Shown: piece by piece, positions 1-10,418 of the stretch | Layout of the letters: every line of letters starts with the position of its first letter | How positions within the stretch are numbered: position 1 is the stretch's first letter | Origin: Helopsaltes ochotensis | Taxonomy: Eukaryota > Chordata > Aves > Passeriformes > Locustellidae | Length of the DNA: 64,000 bases | Direction: 5' to 3' | Assembly: GCA_013400155.1 (NCBI GenBank) | Contig: VXBM01000999.1 | Coordinates: 186,001-250,000 of the forward strand | Position numbers and translations under genes: made by a program | The notes under the pieces: generated by a model | What the model was told of the DNA's origin: nothing | The model's database searches: none | The model's input: the letters and a program-made list of their open reading frames with translations, nothing else

Positions 1-1775
1 GGTAGGAGGGAAGCCCTGCTGGCTGACAAATGGCCACAGACATCTCCTGGTCACATTTGGTTCCTCTGCTGGGAATCTCCGCAAGGAACACGCTGCAGTG
101 TTGTCTCTGCGGATGTTCGTGTTACTCTTTATCTGGCCAGAAGCGCTGCTCTGTGCCCCCAGTGACAAGCAGCACAAGAAAATGCAGAATTTTGCCTAAT
201 ATGGATGTTGTGTCTTACCTCATTCCTCTTTTGTTTGAACCCTGAGTATATAGTACAGTAGCAGCGTGTACTATGGTGGTGTTCCACCACTAGGCTGTTC
301 CCGTCCTTCTTTCCTGTGAATTTCTGGGTACTTAAATCAGCTTGAAAAGCCTTTGATCCAGGGCATGTAACACAGCTGCAATATGCAATGGTTTAATGCT
401 TGATATAATGAATTTGCAAAACAAGTGATATTTGTCTGAAACTCATCTGTTCTCAATTATTTTTTAAAATCTTTTTCTTGGTTGTCCTCTTTCAAGATTG
501 TCACATTGGTCCATGATTTCATGTTGAAAGTTGAATCTCTTCCAGCTAGGACTGTAACAATTCTCCTCTGTTAACACAATGTATGCAAAATAATATCTTG
601 TAATAAGGCATTTAATATTTACTTCAATGTGACTTAAAGACTGTCCATTAAAGATTGTCTCTTTGAATTTGCTTTCATAATAATAGATGATACATCATAT
701 TTTAAAACACTTCAGGGTGATGTGCATAATGATATATATTTGGGTTCTGGCAGATCTGTGTCCATACAGGACACAGTTAAACAGAATTAAGAGGAAAATC
801 TTGACTGCCAAGTAAAGCAGCATTATCAATTTCCTCTCTCCTGCACTGGAAGAGACAGGGGGAGCAGACAGTGCAGAGTTTCCTGATATGTTTTAAGAAA
901 GCCTGGGATTCATTTCCCCTCCCTTCCTTCCTATTAGCTCTTTGTTAACTCCCAGGAAGACCCAGATTTTTCTCGTAAGTCCTCTCTGTTCCCATATTCT
1001 GGAAACGGCTCTGCCTTTGAAGGGCTCAATCCTCTGTGCAAATACAGGGGGAGGAAGAGGAGCTGAATTGATGATGGGAGTCTGACTTTGGGCAAATGAA
1101 CTGAAGAGGAGTTTCTAATTGACAGCATTGTATTCACAATGGTATTTTCTTTTAATTTGCTGGCATGAGCATAGCACTTGCTCCTGAAGGATACCAGGTG
1201 CTTGAGACAAAAGTAGGAAATGCAGCAAGTGTCAGCGTGAGATTTCTGACTTTGGAGTGCGGAGTTGTGAACTTACAAGCAAGACTGTAAAGTTAAAAGA
1301 AAGACGTTCAACTTGGCTCTCTTCAGGAGAAACCTTGCAAATTTCTTTGCTGCAGCTGAACATCCCGCTGAACATTAAGGAGGACGTGAGGAAGGAGGTG
1401 ATTGTACCAGCTGCTTGGGATGAGCACTGGTGTTGGATCTCCCTGTGTGGCTGGAGTGCACTGACAACCTGGATGTTTTGTGGGGGCTTTCCTTCATCCT
1501 AAACAGCACAGAGCTGTTAGTTTGGATATAGCTATTTTGGATGAAACACTAAAAAACGGAGTTTTGCACCTTTTCTTATTTTCTTAAAATGTCACTTCCT
1601 AGTCTGACCTGCTTGTGTGAGGAGCTGTGACTTCTTTATTGATAGTGATCACACTGAAAGGAGACTGAAGCTGTGGCAAGATATCTTGTCTGCTGTGTGC
1701 AGCATGCTAGGAACTGAGAGGGTGTTGCAGCTTCATGCAGAAAGCATCTTGGTATTTTCAGTGCATTAACTGCAA
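1..1775. other. No gene seen; upstream flank or 5' intron of MCF2L
   Basis: AT-rich single-copy sequence. Short open frames here (for example 30-245 and 1257-1502) look like chance: none has a recognisable domain or a frame-compatible splice site. No CpG island, tRNA or repeat family was recognised. Whether this is intergenic or within an intron of a longer MCF2L isoform cannot be told from the window. Confidence 0.6.
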
Positions 1776-1840
1776 CCAATCTTTCCTTTTCCTTTCTAGT
1801 GGAACTAGGTACTGGTTCCTGAAGAAGAGCATATAAAATA
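1776..1840 (+). promoter_or_regulatory. MCF2L: Candidate core promoter (CCAAT box and TATA box) for an alternative MCF2L first exon
   Basis: CCAAT lies at 1776-1780 and TATAAAATA at 1832-1840. A start site about 25-30 bases after the TATA box would fall near 1860-1865. That puts the CCAAT box about 85 bases upstream, the classical spacing of a TATA-driven tissue-specific promoter. The area is not CpG-rich, so this would not be a housekeeping promoter. The sequence motifs are seen directly; promoter function is inferred. A competing reading is that the pyrimidine-rich run ending in TTTCTAG at 1799 is a splice acceptor, making 1800-2164 an internal exon of a longer transcript. Confidence 0.4.
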
Positions 1841-1861
1841 GAAATAACTGCACTGCACCAT

Positions 1862-2164
1862 CTTCCAGGACTTTAAATCTGAAGGCCTTTTTCATCATTT
1901 TTGAGATCTTCTGACAAAGAAATTTCACACTCCATTGACATTTAAAAACGAAATCAGAGTACTTTTCAGTGTGTTACAAGAGAGTAATTCTAAAGAGGAG
2001 ATCTTTTATTTTCTTTGTTGAATACTTTGGTGAAGATACACCCATGTCTCAACGCCGCCTTTTAAGGGAAGGACATGAAAGTCCTTTTAGGATCCTACAA
2101 AGATTCTTCCAAATCCCTCATGGCAGGAGGCACTCAAGAAATAACCCACATCAAATATGCTCTG
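1862..2164 (+). CDS. MCF2L: Candidate alternative first exon of MCF2L (5' UTR plus 40 codons from 2044)
   Basis: No ATG occurs between the TATA box at 1832 and the ATG at 2044. From 2044 an open frame of 40 codons (MSQRRLLREGHESPF..., rich in arginine) plus one base runs to 2164, followed at 2165 by a GTGAGG splice donor. The leftover G joins the AT that opens the 30425 exon to make GAT (Asp), so the reading would pass in frame into DEIMHQ. MCF2L is known in mammals to use several alternative first exons upstream of this Asp, which gives the idea precedent, but I do not recognise this N-terminal peptide. The context around the ATG is weak (C at -3, T at +4). The left end is uncertain: about 1862 if driven by the TATA box, or 1800 if spliced in after TTTCTAG. 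Phase agreement alone has a one-in-three chance of being accidental. Confidence 0.5.
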
Positions 2165-3123
2165 GTGAGGTGAATGTATATGTGATCCTATAGTGTGATG
2201 TGTGTGTACACAGAATGTTGCAACTGAAGTGGAGCAGCATGTGAGTTGAATATGAGCACTAAGCAGCCTAGGATTTCTGCTACTGATTTTTTTCAACTGA
2301 CGATTCTTGCAGGAGCAAGTGGGGTTTTTTTCTGCAAGTGTACTCATATAGGGATCCAGCAACTGTTACAGTTAAAAAATACAAATCTTTATTAATATTA
2401 GGTATTACTCATGATAGTATTTACTCTCTGTCACCAGTAGCTGCTGGAGAAAAACATTATACCTTGTTTTTTCTTGCATTTCCAGGTGTATGACTGTATC
2501 TAACACAGATTTGACAGCTTTACATCAGCCCTCCTTTTATATTCTAGAAGAACATTGCTTGAGTATTCCTCTCCTGAAAAGTATACCTATTTATGCAGAA
2601 GAAAATATTTATAACTGTACTCAAAAAATCAAGAAGCCTCTGATAACATCTGTAATGTACTAAATTTAGGCCTTGACACCACTTAGTCTCAAAATCCATT
2701 TCATACAGTATGTGTTAGTGCAACTGATAACTATATAATCTTTGTGTTCAGTAAAGCTACATTTTGGTTTTTTCTTTTTCTCTGAAATAAGTCAACCCTG
2801 ACTGGCTAAGATAAGCCGAAGTAGATTTTTCAGTAATAACTAAAACTTCATTGTTTTCTTTTATGCACAGTGAGCTATTATGAGCTTTTAAAAAAAGAAA
2901 ACAGACTTTTTGTTTCTTTTAAAATTAATTTGGAAATCTACATCAACAAAAACTAATCTATTTTTGTTAGTTTTCAAGGCTTTTCAGTAATGCTTTCTTT
3001 GATGTTGACATTTACTCTTAGAAAAAAAAATACCAAGAGAAAAAAGCCTCTCTGGTGATTTAATTTTCTTACACCTCCATTTGTACCATGCTCACTGAGT
3101 CTTTTGTTGTCTATTGTGTTTGG

Positions 3124-3141
3124 AATTAAAATTAAAATTAA
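3124..3141. repeat. (AATTAA)n simple repeat
   Basis: Three units of AATTAA/AAATTA in an AT-rich stretch. Confidence 0.75.
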
Positions 3142-5362
3142 GGGCTTTTAAATAAATTTTTTTATATAACTTCTGAAATGTAAAAATTTTACTTTCCCTG
3201 ACTTACCAGTTCTAGGCATTTGTGAGGCCAAGATTTGGTACTTTTAGGAGTGCTTACTAGTAAATTATCAAAATCTAACAATTAACACTATTCAGCTGAG
3301 ACAAGAAAAAGTTTGATGTAAATTGCTGTTAATAACAATAATGAAAAATCAGGAAAAATTTAGTAGCATTTTAACCATATTTTGCTTGTAAAGCAAAGCA
3401 AAACAAAACGAGGTCTTCTCAAATTTCAGTCTTACTTTCATGTAGCATTCAACTATCACTTGGTAGCACTCACTCTGCAGTCAAGTCCATAGTGTAGCCA
3501 TGAAAGCCACTACTTTTACCAAATACTTTATGATATTTATGTTTTTATGAGTTTCAAGCACTGCTTGCCATTTCTTAATGGATTGGAGCTAAGCCAAAGT
3601 ATAGGCAAAGCATTGACTTCATAAGTAGAAAAACACAAATTTAATATATTGAACACATTCTAACAGATAATATTCCTTATTTTTGCCTACTTTCCTTTAG
3701 GCCAAGATTCTTAATATAAATATTGTAATAATAAATGATCATGTCTTTCTTACATCTTTCTTTCACTATTTAGAGGTGTGCATATAGTCAGAAAATAGTA
3801 TGTGTCTGTAGGAAGCTGTCTGTTCTGTCTCCCACCCATCTTTATTATTATTCCAAAGCTCTTTTTGATCATGTGGCAGCCTTTTCTGTTTGAAGTCTTC
3901 AAGTATGCAAAAATTCTGTTTCCTTTCCTTCCTGTTACCCATTTTATGTTGACAGTAGGAAAGCAATTATAGACTTTTAATGTTAAGCTTGTATATCCAG
4001 TAAGAATTACTCCATTGTTTTGGTCAAAAGGTTTATGGCCTTTTGGACTGATACAAGTTCCCGCCTTCCTGGTGGCAAACCTCGGCTTTCAGTGACACTT
4101 GCAGACAAATGTTACACAGAAGGTGGATCAGAGTTTTAGATTGTGGAAAGGGAGAGGTATTCCAGCTTGGGAACATTTCTGTCCTGTAGCTATGCCGGAT
4201 GAAATCAGAATTTTGGCAGAATGTATTTCCAAAGTACATAGGCATGTGGTTTTATGAATCCCATGATGTATGCACCTCCCTTCTCTTTGTGACAAAGTTG
4301 AGCCGCTCTGTCCTGTTGTCCCAAGTTTCACAAAGCTTTGTTCTCTCTTCATTAGCATTTCTGGAAATTGCTGAGCATGTTTGCTTTGCTGTCACTTCAT
4401 CCTTTCCCTGCATGTTAAAATATTTAATATAGAATATAGAAACCTTTAACTGAACAATAAGTATTGTAGTTCATATATTCATTTTGCATTACCTTATTTA
4501 CCTTAACAAGGCAAGCTGGGCTGGCTTTCAGAGTCATCATATTTCATCAAATCCATCTCTGTTTTATTTTCATTTTAGCAAAACAGACTTTATTTACTCA
4601 GCTTGTTGACAGTTTGATCTGTTCTCCTTGGCCTAATCTTCATTGCGTTGTTCTCTGCAGGTGTCTTTTACTCAGGGCAGGCTGTGTTGCCTTTATCTGC
4701 TCCCCCTGTTTGAGCCCTGGCTCTGGCAACACTTGCTATTTGTAATGCAGACGTATGGGACAAGGTGCCGTGTGGCCCCTCCTGCCTGGACAGGCAGGGC
4801 CCAGGCTGATGCAGTGAGTGCTGTGAGACAGCATCACGTTTTCTGAATGCATCCCTGACTCTGTATCTTCTGTGTGCTTCTTCATCTCTGGCTGCAAGCA
4901 GGTGGGACAGCAGTGGTGGGTTTGTGGAGGATTTCAGAACTGGGAATCCATGGCTCTGAGTAGTCTTCTCTGGGGACACTTGTCTCCTATCAGCAGGGGA
5001 GATTTTCCAAGATGCTGACATGCCCTTTGTGATGGTATCTTAGCATAGCACTCACAGACCACGCTTGGAGATTCTCCCTCTTCTCGCTTTCGCTAAACAC
5101 ATGGGAACAGTAGGTCAGCTTGAACCGAGAGCTGTGGAACAAGTCTGGCAAGTGGAGATGCCAGAGACATCTGTCTTCAGTCTGTGCTGCGCATGGTGTG
5201 GATGGGGAGTATCTTTGGAGGCATCCTGTGGTCTGCATCTTTTCACTCTGGATTCAGGTTGGTTTTCTGACAAAGATGACTGCAGCTCTAGGGTAGTTTG
5301 CTTTCGCTGGTAGTTCTAGGAGTGTGATGAATGGGTGGCTGAGGAGACTTGTCTGAGACATA

Positions 5363-5392
5363 GGGTCATTCCAATCCAAAGAAATTCTGTGA
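5363..5392 (+). mobile_element. Possible CR1 3' tail remnant
   Basis: Only about 30 bases ('gggtcattccaatccaaaga' then 'aattctgtga') resemble the CR1 terminus. This could be chance. Confidence 0.4.
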
Positions 5393-8300
5393 AAAGGTAC
5401 AGTGAGCAGCACTGTAATGTGGGTGTCTCATAGGTTTTTGTAGTGAGTCAGACAGAACTTGGTTAATCCATAACCCGAATAATCCACCACAAAGAGTGAA
5501 GAAGATTTTAGAGGAAGAGCACTTCTGCATCATCTGTGTCAGCTAAGGGGATGCAGATGTGGTGCATCTTTTCCTGAAGCTATATGAGTATTACTGTTGG
5601 ATATTGAACATTCTTGTAATAGGAAAGGGAATGAGCTTATGGGCAGGCTGGCAAAATGTGTGGATGCAGGAAATGTCAGACTGAACACACAAAAACAGCA
5701 GAAATATTTAAGTACCTGGAGGCTTCAGTGAAGCCAAAGCCTGCCTGGAGCCTGTGCAAACACTAACATTTCTGGTCAGTGTTAAAGTCTGCCACAACAA
5801 CTTCATTACTGTTAGTCCCCACACTAGATAGGTCCAGGTGTGTGAGGCTGTGTTTACTGTCTGCTGCATTCGTGTCTTTGTTTGCTGGCTGCATAAAGGT
5901 GTTTAACAGGAATTCATTTGAGATTTTGGGTTTTCATGCTAGAGACTTTGATCAACTTGTCCTGCTTGAAATGCTCTTGCACCTTTTTGATCAGAAAGAT
6001 GGAGAAAAGAGTTAGGTGTGAATTCATAGCAGAGGTGATAAACTCTACCTGTGAGTGAGCAATTCAGTATGACTAGTTTTAGATAGCATTGTGAATATCT
6101 GCATGAGAAACAGTTTTGCTTTGCCTTGTTAAAGCCTAACATGAGCAAAAATATGCTAAGGGCTTATGCTTATATATACTGTATCAGACACTGGGTGTAT
6201 CAGCAGTCTGTAAATATTCAGGGAGGGGTCACGAGGGGAGAACTCTAAAGAGATAATTACAAGAACAATGGCATTAGTGGGGGAAAATATATTTGTAAAG
6301 TCATCTTGTGCCACCTGTTGTATTTATGGAACAAAGTTCAGGTAATACAAAAACTCTTACCTTCTCGGGGCAGTTTGTTCTGAGCAGGGGAAGGGAAAAG
6401 TGGATGTCTTTCTTCTCTGATAATGAATCAGAGAGGAATTTCAGTAGCAGAAATGAAGAGTTACTACTTTTTCTCAGAATGGTGTTCATGGCTGGACTTT
6501 GTCGCGCAGGGTAAGTTGGCTTAACTTATAATAACTCCTAGATCTTGTAAATGTAAACAGACCTGTGTAGTCTGCTAAGTCAGGGGTGTGTAAGGTGTGT
6601 GGCTTGGGGCTGTGCTCTTGGGAGTATTTTAAACATGTTTTATATGGGCCAAAAAAGCCCCATGTATTTCAAGAGTCTTAATATAAACTTTGCTAGCTCA
6701 CTGATTCTTGAAAATACACACTGTTCATAGAAAATATCACTGTAGAGTCTGAGTGGTAAATGGTAGTATTTGGGTTGTATTTCAAAACCCTTTTTCCAAA
6801 GGAAGTAAAACATCAGTTATTTTTTTAGGATTTAAATTTTCATATACGGTTTTTATAGACTTCTTTTTTTTTCAAAGAACATTCCTCAAACTTATTACCA
6901 TTTAATAACTATGGTGTACATAATTGATTTATTTGGCTCAGGCAAGTTACTTAGTGAAAAGCAAGCACATCAGCAAAACCAGTCACAACTGACATCCTTG
7001 TGAAGACAGAAAAGGTCCCAAACAGGATGTCCATCAAAAGTGAACTGTTTCTTCCCTGAAATCATTTTCAGAGCATCATCATACAATTTAATAGGGATAT
7101 GTTCAGTATATGTTTTCTGATAAAGAGGTTATTATTATTCAGATATCAATTCAGCGACCTGGCAAATATTTTTCTTCCTTTACTTAAGTGTCTGTATTGA
7201 CCTGTCCTATAAATCTGAGGGACCTTAGCTTCCTTTTTTAAAAATGCCTTTTTTGACTTTTTTTTTTTAATTTTGAAATCTTTATTCTTTGTGTTACAAA
7301 GTAAACGTGAAGGAAATGCATAATTTGGGAAGTGTATGTTACAATACATTAAGATGCATGCTGTGATAGAAGATAAAAATACCTAAAAAGCATGACATTA
7401 TCAGCAGATTTGGGAGATTGGTCCCACTCAAGATTCCTGAAATTGTTTATTATGTCCTATTTTTTGTGTTAAAAAGTGATTTGAATAAAATTAGAACGTT
7501 CTGAATTGCGCTGTTGTAAAAATTACTATTTCCAAATGTTTGGTGGCTTAATTCAGAGGAAAGAATGTTACTTCTCTAGCTGTCTGCATAATATGGAAGG
7601 AATACGTTTTGGGATACTGCTATACAGACCACCACTTTTAGGCTCCTGGATGATGATTCTTCCAAGAAAACAAAGACTTTTAAGAGTCTTTAATGAGCAA
7701 GAGACGCACACAGAACTGGGGGCAATACAAGACTGTGCCTCTAGGCTCCTCTTCTGTAGATCCACGCTGACTGAACTCCATGAGCCTGTTCCCTTGGACC
7801 TCTTCACCCTCTCTTTTTCCTGCGTGCTAAGACTTAGGCTGTCTTTGAGTTTTCTTGCAGGGAACAGACCTGTTCTAAGGGTGATTGTTGGGTGACAGAC
7901 ATTTAGGGTTGCACATGTGAATGGAGGAAAAAAATGTAAAAAATAGCTCTGTTACTTCAGTACGTGTAAAATGAATCCTCAGAAAAGGAAATCTGACTGT
8001 ACCTTTGACTCTTGAAATGGGGAAAAATGTCTTCCTGACCATTAGTGCTATTTGAAAAGCCCATTTAAATAGAGGGAGTGCTATCTATGACATTATACGA
8101 TAATAGGCAGTGAGCTAGTAGGAATTTGTATTTTTCCTGCTCTCATGGCCACTGAAAAATATGTGAAAAAAAATGCAATAGTGAAAAAAATAACTTAGAG
8201 TTGCCCTGATCAATAATCTCAGAGACTTAGCTTCAATAATTTAGAGTAAAAATTACTTACTTCTCTTATACTTTTGCTTTTCCACAGGGAGAATTGCCAA

Positions 8301-10081
8301 CAAGTAAATGTTTACACTCTGGGCAGAACCAGTCCTGGAGCCAGGATGTAACTTTATTTACTCCCTTTATCTTCTTCATTGTTCTTCCAAGAAGTTGCCA
8401 ATCTCATGTGCTGTTGCAATCTGTTTCGTTCTGCTGAAGCTGTGCTTAGTAGGACAGTTTGCACTACTTCCTCTTACTGTGTATGCTTACAGTGTTTAAC
8501 AAAATCCCACATGATCTTCAAATTAACCTCAGAGGTTAAGCCTACCTGAAAAGGTTGAACACACAAGGCCTTGTGCTGAAGCAACCCGAGCCAAAAGGAT
8601 CAAAGTTTATTGTAAGATTTCCAGCACTTCCTGACCGAAGCTAGCTCTTGTATTTACTTATCTTATTTTGGAGCCATTACATCTTCTTCCAAAGCAGGAA
8701 GCAGAGATCAGTGCAACTTTTGTGTGTTTCATTTCTTGCTCGGTGATCTAAAAAACATCCCCAAAAATATTTCATTTTAGTCAGCGGTTTATCCAACATC
8801 TCAGTTTGTTTCTTGCACTTGGACTCGAGGATGGTATGAAACCTTCTGCAGTCTTGTTGGTTGGTGGTTTTTTTCTGAAAATAATGGCCAAGGGCTGCTG
8901 ACAACTCTGGTTTTCACATATACTTACTCTTCATTAGTATCTGTCAGCAGTCCCTGGTGTCATTGACTGTGAGTTTGTCAACTTGCACACAATTCAGGGT
9001 GAGGGACCAGGCTGTTGAGTAAGTTCATTCTTTCTTTTTGGAATGAGACCAAAGAACTAACTGACCTGGGAATTTTGTGTAGGGACTGCTTCTTCTCCCT
9101 TCTTACCCCCCCAAGTGGAAAAAATGTGAGATTTTTCCACCTACACTGTTGACAGCATGCACTGAATCTCAGCCTCGTCTAATTGTTACCAGTCTTACCT
9201 GTCTTTGTAATTTCAGAGTTTCTAGTCAATTCTGGAGCGTTTATAAATAGAGTTCACCAAAAAGTGAGTCCAGAGACCAAGTTAGATGAAGATCATGAAG
9301 GGCTCAGTGGGAGTGGCTTGCAGTTATCTTTCAGTAAGGAATTTTGTCCACTTTACAAACCATAGCAGTTGGTGGAGCAGTTGGGAGGGAGTGAAGCTGT
9401 AATTTCAGGTGTGAGCAGTTAGTCAAGAGTACGCTTTTAAAAATTGTGTCCAGCATGGTTCTCATGAAAATTTATCTTAGAATTGTCCTTAGATTAAAAT
9501 AGCTCTTGTGATGTGTGAATTACCTACAGTAATCTAAATCTGGACAGGGCTATATTCTGAGAAGCTTTAGGAGTTTCAGATGGACAAGCTTAACATAGTT
9601 GTTTAGTTGTGTTAGTGATGAGTAGTCCTCTGAATGATTCCCTCTCTTGATTTATTTCTCTGAAAAATCACTTTAGAGGTATGTGACACACAGTTTATAT
9701 GATTCTGTGGCAGAGACCTAATGGAAGAACTCATTTATCTATGTCTTTTGGCTTTTGGGGAAGGAGCTACCTGCTTTTCAGGCTTTTATTTGAAGGAAAG
9801 ATGCAATATAGATTGCCTTTGTTTTCATCTTCTTGCATGAAACACAAGCAACTTGTTTCATGCAGTGAGTGTGTGGAGCAGAATACTCTCTAATTCCTAA
9901 GACAGCATGATTAAAAAATAAACATTTTCTGTGCTTTAGCCAAACACTTACATAATTCTTACCATCTTTGGTGGATTCCAAATGTGGATATGAGAAAGTG
10001 GATAAGGATCAATATATCAGTTCTTTCTAGAGAGGTAGTATGTGAAATGAAGATTCAAGGTGTTGCCTCTATCCTTTTACA

Positions 10082-10418
10082 TTAGAGAAACTTTACCTTT
10101 CTAATACTGTTTGTTATAGCTTCATTTTTTAAACAGAAATTCAAAACGTCCTTCTGAAGAGAACACAGCTCTCCTTCAAGTCTTTTTTCAAATTCTATAC
10201 CACCCAAATCTCTAATAGTGTCTTCAGACATTTTAACTTGATGTGCATATGGAGCACAGATAATGATTGTGTCATCTACCATGATGGCTATCAAAGACTT
10301 TTTAAGGACTTCAGGTTCAGGTACAGGTGGTTTCTACTACTTTCAGTGTAAACTTTTCCCCTTTTAGTTGATAGCATTTGACCTTGGTTCGTTCTTCTAT
10401 TTTTTTTCTGACTTCCAG
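10082..10418 (-). pseudogene. Doubtful antisense pseudogene fragment, unidentified
   Basis: Reading the minus strand, one frame is open from 10418 to 10317 (containing EERTKVKCYQLKGEKFTLKV). A second frame, overlapping at about 10329, is open down to 10082 (containing APYAHQVKMSEDTIRDLGG and FEKRLEGEL). The two would join by a single frameshift into one hydrophilic, Lys/Glu-rich protein stretch. An in-frame stop lies just upstream of 10418 and there is no pyrimidine tract for a splice acceptor. If real it would therefore be a decayed retrocopy rather than a live exon. I do not recognise the protein family. Open frames of this length are common by chance in 64 kb, so the case rests on composition only. 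Confidence 0.2.

Noticed and set aside
30..60. ATGGCCACAGACATC, which translates MATD and resembles the MATDEIM junction of a mammalian MCF2L isoform
   Set aside because: No GT donor follows the ACAG, so it cannot splice to the common exon. The resemblance is only four residues.
6308..6514. Possible alternative first exon ending in a strong GTAAGT donor near 6511
   Set aside because: The frame would leave two bases before the donor. Joining to the 30425 exon creates an immediate stop (GGA TGA), so it could only be a noncoding exon, for which there is no evidence.
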